The notes: generated from the letters alone by a model not told the origin. A stretch of 64,000 bases of DNA from Pseudomonas fluorescens (GCF_004683905.1 NZ_CP038438.1:3162001-3226000), one strand, 5' to 3'. Shown: positions 25,306 through 35,523, counted from the stretch's first letter. Program-made: numbers and translations.

Positions 25306-25315
25306 ACTTCCTTGT
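25306..25315 (-). promoter_or_regulatory. RsmA/RsmE binding motif over the aprA ribosome-binding site
   Basis: On the minus strand ACAAGGAAGT matches the A/UCANGGANGU/A consensus for CsrA/RsmA/RsmE at every fixed position and contains the Shine-Dalgarno GGAAG. Binding there would block translation of aprA until GacA-driven small RNAs remove the repressor. Confidence 0.75.
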
Positions 25316-25621
25316 TTAGCAATGGAACAGTTTTTGTCAGATAGCGACGATCCCTGGCGAGATCGTCCTATCACTCGCCCAATGAAGGCGTAAGAAACCT
25401 GACACAATTTGAAATCTGTCGTCTAGCATTTTTTTGAGATCAAAACCGACTGTTCCGTCAAATGCCCGTAAACAATGACTGCGGGGTCGAAAGATTGTTA
25501 TGAGGTGTTTGTTCTCGCCTAATTGTCTGACGATTTTCTATTTAAATATTAAATATCGGTAAGTTGCTTTTTGATAGATACGTCTCACTTTGCTGCACTC
25601 TATTAGTGCGATGCCAGTGTA

Positions 25622-25635
25622 TTGATATCAATCAA
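25622..25635. promoter_or_regulatory. perfect ANR/FNR-type box
   Basis: TTGATATCAATCAA fits TTGAT-N4-ATCAA exactly. It lies 323 bases upstream of the aprA start and beyond the end of the binding-protein gene. It is unusually far for direct activation of aprA, so its target is uncertain. Confidence 0.4.
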
Positions 25636-25655
25636 ATCAGCGTTGCTAAAACACT

Positions 25656-25745
25656 TGTGGGAGCGGGCTTGCTCGCGAATGCTATTTATCTGCCAACCTG
25701 TTTGCTGACTGATCGAACGCATTCGCGAGCAAGCCCGCTCCCACA
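25656..25745. repeat. REP/REPIN-type palindrome (GTGGGAGCGGGCTTGCTCGCG type)
   Basis: Inverted arms of TGTGGGAGCGGGCTTGCTCG enclose about 40 bases. It starts 17 bases past the stop of the polyamine-binding-protein gene and may end that transcript. Confidence 0.85.
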
Positions 25746-25761
25746 GGAGGGGTGATGTGGT

Positions 25762-26895
<1,134 letters not shown>

Positions 26896-26903
26896 TCAAA
26901 CAA

Positions 26904-27248
26904 TCAGAAAATAAGGACGTAGCTCTTGCGCACGGTCTCCTGGATATCCCAGATGCCGAGCGTGTTGGCCGGCAACATCAGTGCGTCGCCACCTTGTATG
27001 TGCAGGGTTTCGCTGCCGTCGTCCGGGGTGAACGTGCAACGGCCGGAGATGAAGTGGCAGAACTCCTGTGCGGTGATCTGCCGGCGCCAGCGCCCCGGGG
27101 TGCATTCCCAGACGCCGGTTTCAACGCCGTCATCGCGCTCGACGCTGGTGGTCGAGGCAATGGCGACCGGCTCGCCGAGTGGCACGGCCACCGGGTTGGA
27201 TTCATCCAGTTGCAGGCTGGCGGTGTTCTTGAACTGCGTAATGCTCAT
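26904..27248 (-). CDS. small cupin-domain protein
   Basis: 114 residues forming a single cupin barrel of the DUF861/EutQ-like type, with GVWECTPGRWRR, a FCHFISGRCTFTP strand pair and GGDALMLPANTLGIWDI. Such cupins are often encoded beside PuuB-like oxidases and polyamine-binding proteins. The expected metal ligands of classical cupins are only partly present. The start ATG 27248 is preceded by ACAGGT. It lies 31 bases after the oxidase gene and 56 bases before the binding protein, so the three are probably one operon. Function is inferred from context only. Confidence 0.8.
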   Translation of the reverse strand: MSITQFKNTASLQLDESNPVAVPLGEPVAIASTTSVERDDGVETGVWECTPGRWRRQITAQEFCHFISGRCTFTPDDGSETLHIQGGDALMLPANTLGIWDIQETVRKSYVLIF

Positions 27249-27279
27249 GGTGAGACCTGTCTTGTGAAGAAAACGGCGG

Positions 27280-28686
27280 TTAGTGCATGAAACCTTCCAT
27301 GAAGCCCGCGACCTGGCTGGCAAGCTTGCGCCGCCACGGTGCAGTGGCCGGGTTGGCCAGGGTCTGGTCTTCGTGGACAAAACTTTTGATGATCGCGTTG
27401 TAGCCAAGCCAGCGGCACGGCTCCGGCTCCCAGGCGCGTAGCGCATGAATTCCGCCGTCCGGCAGCACCCACGGCTGATGCACCAGTTCGGTATCGCGCT
27501 CAAGAATCAGATCGGCCAGGGTGCGGCCGCCGAGATTGCTGGCACCCACACCCTCCCCGCCATAACCGCCGGACAGCGCAATGCCATTGGCGCGATCGCA
27601 GAGCATGTGCGGCTTGAAGTGCCGGGACATGCCGAGGTTGCCGCCCCAGGCGTGGGTGATCTGCACGTTTTTCAACTGCGGGAACAGCTCGCCGAACAGA
27701 TAGCGGCGCAGCTCAACCTCATCACGGGTCAGATCGAAGTTGTGGCGCAGTTTGCCGGCGAACTGGTAACCGCCGCGGGCGCCGAAGATCAGGCGGTTAT
27801 CGGCGCTGCGCTGGCCATAAGTGACCTGACGGCTGAACTCACTGAAAGCCTGGCCACGGTTGAGGCCGATTTCATCCCAGGTCGCTGCCGACAACGGCTC
27901 GGTGGCGACAATCAAGCTTTGCACCGGCAACTGATAGCGGCCCAACGGTGGGAGCGTGACCGAATAACCTTCGACCGCCGGCACAATCCAGCGACTGCGC
28001 ACACTGGCCCTGGCCGTGCGCAAACTGCCGGACTGCCAATGGGTGACTGGGCTGTTTTCATAGATCTTCACGCCCATGCTCTGCACGGTGCGCGCCAGAC
28101 CGCGCACCAGTTTCGCCGGGTGAATGGTCGCCACGTGCGGCGCGTAAATGCCGCCGTAGGGTTTCGCCACACGAATCTGTTGCGCCAGTTGCTCGGGGTT
28201 CAGCCAGCGGTAATCGTTGTCGGTCAGGCCTTGGGCGTGCAGTTTGTCGAGGTATTCGCGCAGGCTGGCTTCCTGCTCCGGGTAACGGGCGGCGCAGTAC
28301 AGCACCCCGCCTTTACGGTAATCGCAGTGGATGCCCTCACGTTCGAGGACAACTTCCACTTCATCCGGAATGCTGTGCAGCAGATCAAACGATGCGCGAC
28401 GTTGTTGTGGAGAGAGACCGGCGAGCAGTCGATCCTCGCCCAGCAGGTTACCCATCAGCCAGCCGCCATTGCGCCCGGACGCGCCGAATCCGGCGGTTTG
28501 CGCCTCGACGATGGCGATATCGAGACCGGGGGCGAGTTTTTTCAGGTAATACGCGGTCCACAACCCGGTATAACCGGCGCCGATGATCGCCACGTCGACA
28601 TCCAGATCCTGTTCCAACGCCGGCCGCGCAATCAACGGCTCGTCGAGTTGATCCATCCACAAACTGATAGTGCGCCACGCCGGCAT
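27280..28686 (-). CDS. FAD-dependent amine oxidoreductase, PuuB-like
   Basis: About 468 residues of the DAO family. The N-terminal Rossmann motif is DVAIIGAGYTGLWTA (about 30-45), followed by GASGRNGGWL. The closing GGYGGEGVGASNLGGRTLADLI is the second FAD-contacting motif. This pattern matches gamma-glutamylputrescine oxidase (PuuB) and its relatives, which oxidise an amine to an aldehyde plus hydrogen peroxide. The start is ATG 28686 with GGAG six bases upstream; a GTG five codons earlier would put that site inside the gene. It heads the polyamine cluster. Exact substrate is inferred. Confidence 0.87.
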   Translation of the reverse strand: MPAWRTISLWMDQLDEPLIARPALEQDLDVDVAIIGAGYTGLWTAYYLKKLAPGLDIAIVEAQTAGFGASGRNGGWLMGNLLGEDRLLAGLSPQQRRASFDLLHSIPDEVEVVLEREGIHCDYRKGGVLYCAARYPEQEASLREYLDKLHAQGLTDNDYRWLNPEQLAQQIRVAKPYGGIYAPHVATIHPAKLVRGLARTVQSMGVKIYENSPVTHWQSGSLRTARASVRSRWIVPAVEGYSVTLPPLGRYQLPVQSLIVATEPLSAATWDEIGLNRGQAFSEFSRQVTYGQRSADNRLIFGARGGYQFAGKLRHNFDLTRDEVELRRYLFGELFPQLKNVQITHAWGGNLGMSRHFKPHMLCDRANGIALSGGYGGEGVGASNLGGRTLADLILERDTELVHQPWVLPDGGIHALRAWEPEPCRWLGYNAIIKSFVHEDQTLANPATAPWRRKLASQVAGFMEGFMH

Positions 28687-28738
28687 GCAAGACTCCGCCA
28701 CTGAAAACCTTCGATGGCGTCGATCCTAGTGCGTGACT

Positions 28739-29554
28739 TCAATCACTGTCTTGCGCGCGTGCCCGCAAAGAAATTTGTTTGGCGTAGGCCTTCGGCGACT
28801 GGCCGGTGTGCTGGCGAAAACAACTGTAAAACGCTGACAGCGAGTTGAAACCGGCAGCAAACGCCAGCTCATCGATACGCAGCGGTGGCGTGGCCTGATC
28901 CAGCGTCTTGAGCAAGTGCTGCAGGCGGGCCTGGTTGACGTAGCGATAGAAGCTCTGGCCGAGCACCTGATTGAGCAGGTAGGAAATCTGATTGCGGCTG
29001 TAGCCGCACTCCTTCGCCACCCGTTGCAGATCCAGTTCCGGATCGAGGTACGGCTGCTGCCGCTCAAAATACTGCTGCAGATCCTCGGCCATGAAACTGA
29101 TCTGGCGCGGCGACAGCCCCAGGCGACTCACCGCCGGGCGCTGACTGGGTGCGACAGCGCCGTTGGTTTGCGTGCGGACCAGCGAGGCGTATTCGTTGAC
29201 CCGCCAGATCAGGCCGTCCTTGACCGTGATCGCTTCGCTGGATCGGAACGACACCAGCCCGTCGCCACCGCGCAAAGTCACTTCGTATTGAATGAACGCG
29301 GTGTTGCCATCCACGCGAATCCGGTCGCAATGCTCGAGCGCTTCGTCGGATTCTCGCGGCATGCTCACGCGCACGTACTCGCGCAATTCGTCGAGGCCCA
29401 GGACCCGGTTCTGAAAGAAATCGTTGTATTGGACGTCCGGGTGATACAGCGCCATGACGCTGTCCAGATCGCGGTGCTTCCAGCTCAGGTGGTAGCGCAT
29501 GACCGTGGCGGCCGTGGCCGGGGTCTGTTCGGGGCCGTCATCGTCGGCGTGCAT
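28739..29554 (-). CDS. AraC-family regulator with N-terminal NTF2/SnoaL-like domain
   Basis: About 271 residues. The first about 120 residues look like an NTF2/SnoaL fold (HRDLDSVMALYHPDVQYND, then FRSSEAITVKDGLIWRVNEY), a small-molecule pocket seen in enzymes. The C-terminal part has the AraC double helix-turn-helix (DLQRVAKECGYSRNQISYLL and DELAFAAGFNSLSAFYSCF). Start ATG 29554 has no strong ribosome-binding site and could be another codon nearby. It lies 52 bases upstream of the PuuB-like oxidase on the same strand and probably controls that cluster. Confidence 0.82.
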   Translation of the reverse strand: MHADDDGPEQTPATAATVMRYHLSWKHRDLDSVMALYHPDVQYNDFFQNRVLGLDELREYVRVSMPRESDEALEHCDRIRVDGNTAFIQYEVTLRGGDGLVSFRSSEAITVKDGLIWRVNEYASLVRTQTNGAVAPSQRPAVSRLGLSPRQISFMAEDLQQYFERQQPYLDPELDLQRVAKECGYSRNQISYLLNQVLGQSFYRYVNQARLQHLLKTLDQATPPLRIDELAFAAGFNSLSAFYSCFRQHTGQSPKAYAKQISLRARAQDSD

Positions 29555-29776
29555 AAAGGGCTCGGCGCAAAAGAACCGAGCTTGCCCAAGTTCGACAAAA
29601 CGATCAACGAGCAAACCGTAGTGGCCATTTGGCGATGACTGATCCCGACGTGACTTACATCAAAAAACGCGCAGCAATCGCAAAATGAACTGAAAAATCT
29701 CACGGAAAATTCACATGCGGGTGCTACTTTTAACGTCACTGACCGGTTGAGCCAATGAAGGCTCTTCCCACCTAAC

Positions 29777-29821
29777 ATGAGCAAAAGGAAGCGCTCGATG
29801 AAGAAGGCGGGCAACACATGA
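29777..29821 (+). CDS. possible 14-residue leader peptide before DUF1652
   Basis: A tiny frame beginning MSKRKRS and ending AGNT, whose TGA overlaps the downstream ATG as ATGA. An internal ATG at 29798 has a better binding site, AAAAGGAAG, and would give the last seven residues only. It could couple translation to the DUF1652 gene. No homology evidence is possible at this size. Confidence 0.3.
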   Translation: MSKRKRSMKKAGNT

Positions 29822-30090
29822 ATAAAGGCTCCAGTAAAGTCACGTTTCCCAATGCGTGCCAACTGATGCGTTGGCACTTTCATCCCATGGGTTTTGAGGC
29901 AACGATGGATGCGCCGGGCAGCATGATTGCCCGTCTGTTTGATCGTGCCAGCGGTGAAACCATGATCGCCATCGCCGGTATTCCTTGTGCGACGGTGATG
30001 AACGCGGCCGATGTCGAGCGCATCATTGAGGCTGTGGAGGACGAACTGGAGGCTTTCATTCCTCCGGAGTCTCTCAAGAGTTACGCATAA
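29818..30090 (+). CDS. DUF1652 protein
   Basis: 90 residues matching the DUF1652 family, which is largely confined to Pseudomonas and of unknown function. Typical features are the short helix at the start (CQLMRWHF), a two-strand core and the closing acidic helix (VERIIEAVEDELEAF). The start ATG 29818 overlaps a possible leader peptide. The gene stands alone, diverges from the AraC regulator and ends in a strong terminator. Confidence 0.8.
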   Translation: MNKGSSKVTFPNACQLMRWHFHPMGFEATMDAPGSMIARLFDRASGETMIAIAGIPCATVMNAADVERIIEAVEDELEAFIPPESLKSYA

Positions 30091-30105
30091 CCTATTGTTT
30101 TATAT

Positions 30106-30137
30106 AAAAAGCCCGCCAATTCAGGCGGGCTTTTTTT
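30106..30137. terminator. bidirectional intrinsic terminator
   Basis: A5-GCCCGCC / GGCGGGC-T7 with a six-base loop between the convergent DUF1652 and helicase genes. It works in both directions. Confidence 0.88.
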
Positions 30138-30148
30138 GTGCTTGCGTG

Positions 30149-32623
30149 CTACGCGTTTTGCGGCTGTTTCCGGTGATCAGCGAAAAACGCCTTGCCTTGG
30201 GTAACCCGATCGGACGCCCTTGGCATGTTCACCGCCTGGTTATCCTGCGGCTCGACGTACCAGTAGCAATGGCTGACCGCCCGGGTGATACCAACGTAGG
30301 CCAGCCGCAGAATCTCGTCCTTCTGCGCCGTGTCATAAGGCTCACTGTCGCCAGCCTTGCCCAAGCCGGCCATGCGATACACCTGGTTCTTGTAGGGCGA
30401 ACTGGTCAGGTGCTGGCAGTCACCGAGCAGGAACACCGCATCAGCCTGCAGCCCCTTGGCGCGGTGGTAAGTCAGCTGTTTCAGCCGTCGCGCTTCGTAC
30501 GGCAAGCTCGAATCAACATTAACTACAGGCTGAATATGCTTTTCTATCAATAACTTATCGCTGCTTTTTCGATAGAGCATCAAGATCGAATCGCCACGAT
30601 TGTAATGTTCAGCCAGGCGCTGTCCCAAGGCCTGATCATCGCGCTCCAGCACATTGACTGGCTGCAATGCCTTGGGAGCACCGCTGGCCTTGGCCTTCTT
30701 GCCGGGGATTGCCGGCGCGGCGCGAACGATGTGTTCGGCAGCATCGATGATGTGCTGATGGCTGCGATAGTTGTCACTGAGCATCACCCGCGTGGTGCTC
30801 GGTGACGGGAATTCCTTGTTGAACTCCATGAAGTAACTCGGCGAACTGCCGCGCCAGCCGTAGATCGACTGCCAATCGTCGCCGACACACAGCAACGAAG
30901 AACGCTGCGCACCCCGCCCGACATGCATGGCCGGGCCACGACTGCGGATTTCCGCGAGGCTGGCACGGATCCACGAAACGATTTGCGGCGATACGTCCTG
31001 AAACTCGTCGATCATCAAGTGCGACATGGGCCGCAGCAGCTCATCACTCAACAGCTTGAGATTTTCCGGGGAGTGTTCGCTGAACAGCGCGAACATCCGG
31101 TTGTAGGTCATCACCGGCGGCTTCTGATCGAGCAGATGATCTTCAAGGGCACGCCAGAACAGGCTCAGCGCCTCGAAGAAAAACCGATCCGGATCATCCT
31201 TGGCAAAACTCATACGACCGACAGCGTCCGGCACATCCAGCCCGAGGTTTTCGATGAAACCAGCCGCCGCGACAAAACAGTCCAGCAGCGGCGCTGAGAC
31301 CAGCTCACCTTTGACCTTGTAATCGAACCCGGGACCCGCGCTCGCGTCGCCGGCCAACGTCGACAGAACTCGCTTTGACATTTCATAGCTATCTAGCCAA
31401 ATCAATGGCTTACGGCAGAAAGCTTGAAACAGGGTGCGCTTAACGGCCCACTCGGCGCGTACGCTGAGCTTGGCGTTGGGGCGGCAGATTTGCGGGTTTT
31501 CCCGGGGATCGAAGCCGAGCACCACCCAAGCATCGAGGCTGGGAATGTAGCCGTGGCAGTGAAAGGTCGAACCGTTGATCTCGAACGTCTGCCGGCTGGG
31601 CTCAATGCCCTTGATCGGCCAGGCACCGGCGCGAAACCACAGGTCTTCGATGGCATCGCACAGTTCTTCGTCGCGTTTGGCTGCCAGTTCGGTCACTGCC
31701 ATGCGCTTTTGCACGTCCGGGTGATCGCGCTCAAGCTCCTTGAGCTGCAAGGCAGCCTTGGCCAGTGGTTGAATCAACTGGCGGAAACGTTGGTCCTGAT
31801 TGAACAAGCGGTGATAGCAGGCGTTGAGCTGCTGGCGCTGGGCATCATTGATTCGCAGATCGAACGGGTTGCTGTCGACCTCCTCGTCAGCGCCTTGTGG
31901 CCGATTGCTTAGATTTTCAAAAGCCTGCAAGCGTTCGAACCCCGGCAGGCTGCGTACCATCGGCAAAATGCGTGAGTGAAAGGTGCGCACCAGTTCCCGC
32001 GCCTGTTGCAGGCTCAATGGCTGTCCCCAGAGCGCGAACATCTCGATAAGCTTATTGATGAAGTCCTTGCGCGACTCACGGGTGAAGGTCACCACAGTCA
32101 TTGAATCCAGCTCAAAGCCCAGATAATGCGTGAGCAACAGGATGCGCAGCACCAACGTGGTCGACTTGCCTGCCCCGGCCCCGGCGATCACCGAGGTCGA
32201 GGGAGTGTCACTGAAAATCATCTTCCATTGAGCGAGGCTTGGCTGGGCATGCGCGGGCAGCAGGCGCGCCACATCGGCTTTCATGCGCTTCTTCAGCTCG
32301 GCGCTGAGTGGCAGACGCCAGTCGTCGAACAGATGATTATCGACGCTCGGTGGACGATGCTCGGTGCTGCGACTGTCACGAATCAACAGCACCTGCCGGC
32401 CTTCTTCCAGGCCTTCGAGTTTCCCCTCCTTGAAGCCGTACTCCACGCCAGCGGTGTGTCCGCTGCGAAAACCGTCCGCCTGGCCGTGCAGCCACGACGC
32501 ACGGTGTTGAGCGCGCAAGCGTGTCAGGCCATGGCCGAAGAAACGTGCGGCGAGACGCTTGAACCATGGCATCTCGGCCAATGGACGAAGTTCGGGAGGA
32601 AGATCGGGAGTGTGTTGCGCCAC
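30149..32623 (-). CDS. UvrD-like superfamily 1 helicase
   Basis: 824 residues. A Q motif (QPSLAQWKMIF, about 127-137) precedes Walker A AGAGAGKST (147-155). Walker B is IDEFQDVSP, motif III is DDWQSIYGWRG, and motif VI is YVGITRAVSHCYW. These are the UvrD/Rep/HelD hallmarks of a DNA translocase. An N-terminal extension of about 120 residues, including a Gly/Glu-rich helix (HTAGVEYGFKEGKLEGLEEG), and an insertion between motifs Ia and II make it longer than UvrD. There is no nuclease domain. The start is GTG 32623 with GGAG nine bases upstream. It is a single-gene unit; I assign only general DNA-repair or replication-restart helicase activity. Confidence 0.85.
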   Translation of the reverse strand: MAQHTPDLPPELRPLAEMPWFKRLAARFFGHGLTRLRAQHRASWLHGQADGFRSGHTAGVEYGFKEGKLEGLEEGRQVLLIRDSRSTEHRPPSVDNHLFDDWRLPLSAELKKRMKADVARLLPAHAQPSLAQWKMIFSDTPSTSVIAGAGAGKSTTLVLRILLLTHYLGFELDSMTVVTFTRESRKDFINKLIEMFALWGQPLSLQQARELVRTFHSRILPMVRSLPGFERLQAFENLSNRPQGADEEVDSNPFDLRINDAQRQQLNACYHRLFNQDQRFRQLIQPLAKAALQLKELERDHPDVQKRMAVTELAAKRDEELCDAIEDLWFRAGAWPIKGIEPSRQTFEINGSTFHCHGYIPSLDAWVVLGFDPRENPQICRPNAKLSVRAEWAVKRTLFQAFCRKPLIWLDSYEMSKRVLSTLAGDASAGPGFDYKVKGELVSAPLLDCFVAAAGFIENLGLDVPDAVGRMSFAKDDPDRFFFEALSLFWRALEDHLLDQKPPVMTYNRMFALFSEHSPENLKLLSDELLRPMSHLMIDEFQDVSPQIVSWIRASLAEIRSRGPAMHVGRGAQRSSLLCVGDDWQSIYGWRGSSPSYFMEFNKEFPSPSTTRVMLSDNYRSHQHIIDAAEHIVRAAPAIPGKKAKASGAPKALQPVNVLERDDQALGQRLAEHYNRGDSILMLYRKSSDKLLIEKHIQPVVNVDSSLPYEARRLKQLTYHRAKGLQADAVFLLGDCQHLTSSPYKNQVYRMAGLGKAGDSEPYDTAQKDEILRLAYVGITRAVSHCYWYVEPQDNQAVNMPRASDRVTQGKAFFADHRKQPQNA

Positions 32624-32902
32624 GCTGAGGGGCTCCAGTGTGTGAGGCTGTTGGGGGCTATGGTGGCTTTATTTGCTCATGAGTTCTAGCGAAATGCTTA
32701 CAGCTCATTGGTTTAGGCGATGAACTGAAAGTTGCGTGAGATTATTTTGAGCCGGTTTCCCATCAACGGATTCGATGAGAATGCCGCACTTTTTACGCTT
32801 TTTCTCGATGGTTGACTGATGGATGATGCCCGTCATTAACCGACGGTCTCGCTTCGTGGCTCTGGCGTTACGCCCCATGACGAACCTTTTGAGGAGACGA
32901 TC

Positions 32903-33598
32903 ATGCTTGAACTCAGACCTTTCAACACGCTGGGCGGCGCTCACCACGGCTGGTTGGATGCCCATCACCACTTTTCGTTCGCCGAATACTACGATCCGCA
33001 ACGCATGAACTGGGGCAATCTGCGGGTATGGAACGATGACGTGATCGCCGCCGGCACCGGATTTCCGCTGCACCCGCACCGCGACATGGAAATCATCACC
33101 TACGTGCGTGAAGGTGCGATTACCCACCAGGACAACCTTGGCAACAAGGGCCGTACTGAAGCAGGCGACGTGCAGGTCATGAGCGCCGGCACCGGCATCG
33201 CACACAGCGAGTACAACCTGGAAGACAAGGAAACCCGAATCTTCCAGATCTGGATTCTGCCGACGGAAACTGGCGCGCCGCCATCGTGGGGTGCCAAACC
33301 GTTCCCCAAAGGCCAGCGCGAAGGCTTCGTGACCCTCGCCAGCGGCAAGGACGGCGACGATCAGAGCCTGCGCATTCGCGGTGATGCGCGGTTGGTCGCG
33401 GCCAACCTCAAGGCCGGCGAAACAGCTGAATATCAGTTGGATGCCGGACGTCGAGCGTATCTGGTACCCGCCACCGGTCTGATTGAAGTCAATGGCTTGC
33501 GCGCACAAGCTCGAGACGGTGTCGCCGTCGAGCATGAGTCAATACTGACGGTGACGGCACTCGAAGACAGCGAAATCGTGTTGGTGGATCTGGCTTGA
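32903..33598 (+). CDS. pirin-family protein (YhhW-like quercetin 2,3-dioxygenase)
   Basis: 231 residues with a bicupin pirin fold. The metal ligands of E. coli YhhW, His 57, His 59, His 101 and Glu 103, fall at the same residue numbers here (HPHR and AHSE). Members of this family can open quercetin, and some act in redox signalling. GAGGAG lies eight bases before ATG 32903. It is monocistronic, followed by a strong terminator and converging on pgm. Confidence 0.9.
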   Translation: MLELRPFNTLGGAHHGWLDAHHHFSFAEYYDPQRMNWGNLRVWNDDVIAAGTGFPLHPHRDMEIITYVREGAITHQDNLGNKGRTEAGDVQVMSAGTGIAHSEYNLEDKETRIFQIWILPTETGAPPSWGAKPFPKGQREGFVTLASGKDGDDQSLRIRGDARLVAANLKAGETAEYQLDAGRRAYLVPATGLIEVNGLRAQARDGVAVEHESILTVTALEDSEIVLVDLA

Positions 33599-33615
33599 TC
33601 GCCTGATATGCAGGT

Positions 33616-33651
33616 AAAAAAAGGGGCGACCGTCATGGTCGCCCCTTTTTT
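33616..33651. terminator. bidirectional intrinsic terminator
   Basis: A6-GGGGCGACC and GGTCGCCCC-T6 form a perfect stem just after the pirin stop. The flanking A and T runs suit both strands. Confidence 0.9.
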
Positions 33652-33659
33652 GCAGCTTT

Positions 33660-33757
33660 TGTGGCGAGGGGATTCATCCCCGATAGGCGCAAAGCGGCCT
33701 TCTTTTCAATGGAGCGGACTGCTACGCAGTCCATCGGGGATAAATCCCCTCACCACA
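33660..33757. repeat. REP/REPIN-type palindrome (GGGGATTTATCCCCGAT type)
   Basis: Inverted arms TGTGGCGAGGGGATTCATCC and the complementary ATCGGGGATAAATCCCCTCA form a 98-bp element between the pirin terminator and pgm. It is the same class as the element at 15053-15175. Confidence 0.85.
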
Positions 33758-33780
33758 GGAAGAACTCACCCCCCTGAAGA

Positions 33781-35427
33781 TCACTTGGTGCTGATTGCGC
33801 CATCCACCAGCGTTTGCGCTTCAGCCACCAGTTGCTTGAGGTGGTCATCGCCAATGAAGCTTTCGGCGTAGATCTTGTAGATGTCTTCGGTGCCCGAAGG
33901 ACGTGCGGCGAACCAGCCGTTTTCGGTCATCACCTTCAGACCACCAATGGCCTGATCGTTGCCCGGCGCATGGCTGAGAATGCTCTGAATCTTCTCGCCT
34001 GCCAGTTCGGTCGACGTTACTTGCTCCGGCGACAGTTTGCTCAACAGCGCTTTCTGCTCAGGGTTGGCCTTGGCGTCTACGCGCACCGAGAACGGCTCGC
34101 CCAGCTCATCGGTCAGTGCGCGATAAGCCTGGCTTGGATCACGCCCGGTACGAGCAGTCATTTCCGCCGCCAACAACGCCGGAATCAGACCGTCCTTGTC
34201 GGTGCTCCAGACGCCGCCATCCTTGCGCAGGAACGAAGCGCCAGCGCTTTCTTCGCCACCAAAACCCAGCGAGCCATCGAACAGGCCATCGGCAAACCAT
34301 TTGAAACCGACCGGCACTTCGTACAGACGACGTCCCAGACGCTTGGCCACACGATCGATCAGACCGCTGCTGACCACGGTTTTACCCACGGCGGCGTCGG
34401 CGCGCCATTGCGGACGGTTCTGGAACAGGTAATCGATGGACACCGCCAGATAGTTGTTCGGTGCCAGCAGACCACCCGACGGGGTGACGATGCCATGGCG
34501 ATCGTGATCCGGGTCGCAGGCGAAGGCCACGTCGTAACGCTCCTTGAGACCGATCAAACCTTGCATGGCATGGCTGGACGACGGGTCCATACGGATCTGT
34601 CCATCCCAGTCGACCGTCATGAAGCGGAAAGTCGGATCGACCTGCTTATTCACCACATCCAGATCAAGACGGTAATGCTCGGCAATCGCCGACCAGTAGC
34701 GCACCCCTGCTCCGCCCAACGGATCTACACCCAGACGCAGTTTGGCGTCACGGATGGCATCGAAGTCGATCACATTGATCAGGTCAGCGACGTAGGTGTT
34801 GAGGTAGTCGTGACGGTGTGTGGTGCTGGCCTTGAGCGCCTGCTCGTAGCTGATGCGTTTGACGCCTGCCAGCTTGTTGGCCAGCAGCTCGTTGGCCTTG
34901 GCTTCGATCCACTTGGTGATGTGGGTGTCGGCCGGGCCGCCGTTGGTAGGGTTGTATTTGTAGCCACCGCTTTGTGGCGGATTGTGCGACGGCGTAATCA
35001 CGATGCCATCGGCCAGGCCCGAGGTGCGGCCACGGTTGTAGCAGAGAATTGCATGCGAAACCGCCGGTGTCGGCGTGTATTCGTCACCTTCGGCGATCAT
35101 CACGGTCACGCCGTTGGCCGCCAGCACTTCCAGCGCACTGGCCCCGGCCGGGGTCGACAGCGCATGGGTGTCGATACCGACGAACAACGGGCCGTCGATG
35201 CCCTGGGCTTCGCGATACAGGCAGATCGCCTGGCTGATTGCCAGAACGTGCCATTCATTGAAACTCAGGTCGAAGGAGCTGCCGCGGTGCCCGGAAGTAC
35301 CGAATGCAACACGCTGGGTGGCAATCGAAGCGTCCGGTTGGCCGGTGTAATAAGCCGTTACCAGTCGCGGGATGTCGACCAACAATTCTGCTGGTGCCGG
35401 TTTGCCCGCAAAAGGACTGATAGTCAT
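33781..35427 (-). CDS. pgm: phosphoglucomutase (alpha-D-glucose specific)
   Basis: 548 residues, close to the 546 of E. coli Pgm. The phosphoserine loop TPSHNPP has Ser 147. A metal-binding DPDHDRHG loop and the substrate-specificity loop GEESAGAS follow. It interconverts glucose-1-phosphate and glucose-6-phosphate for glycogen, trehalose and surface-polysaccharide synthesis. The start ATG has AGAGG upstream. It lies downstream of the MocR-type regulator on the same strand, separated by about 95 bases. Confidence 0.95.
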   Translation of the reverse strand: MTISPFAGKPAPAELLVDIPRLVTAYYTGQPDASIATQRVAFGTSGHRGSSFDLSFNEWHVLAISQAICLYREAQGIDGPLFVGIDTHALSTPAGASALEVLAANGVTVMIAEGDEYTPTPAVSHAILCYNRGRTSGLADGIVITPSHNPPQSGGYKYNPTNGGPADTHITKWIEAKANELLANKLAGVKRISYEQALKASTTHRHDYLNTYVADLINVIDFDAIRDAKLRLGVDPLGGAGVRYWSAIAEHYRLDLDVVNKQVDPTFRFMTVDWDGQIRMDPSSSHAMQGLIGLKERYDVAFACDPDHDRHGIVTPSGGLLAPNNYLAVSIDYLFQNRPQWRADAAVGKTVVSSGLIDRVAKRLGRRLYEVPVGFKWFADGLFDGSLGFGGEESAGASFLRKDGGVWSTDKDGLIPALLAAEMTARTGRDPSQAYRALTDELGEPFSVRVDAKANPEQKALLSKLSPEQVTSTELAGEKIQSILSHAPGNDQAIGGLKVMTENGWFAARPSGTEDIYKIYAESFIGDDHLKQLVAEAQTLVDGAISTK

Positions 35428-35523
35428 GCAAAACCTCTGAAATAGAGTGGTTCAGGAAATAGAGCGCAGTTTACTGACACTTCGACCGCAGCGCGACGGG
35501 ATCTATCCGACAGATTTCAACGT

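Larger units (their letters stand above)
25300..25655. other. AT-rich aprA upstream region
   Basis: About 350 bases without a credible gene, markedly more AT-rich than its surroundings. It must hold the aprA promoter and leader. A TTGACG hexamer (minus strand, 25456-25461) could be a -35 element, but I cannot find a convincing -10 partner. It contains the RsmE-like site next to aprA and an ANR-like box at its far end. Confidence 0.6.

Noticed and set aside
25564..25755. Small plus-strand open frame over the ANR-like box and REP element
   Set aside because: Runs through a REP palindrome, lacks a ribosome-binding site and has no domain.
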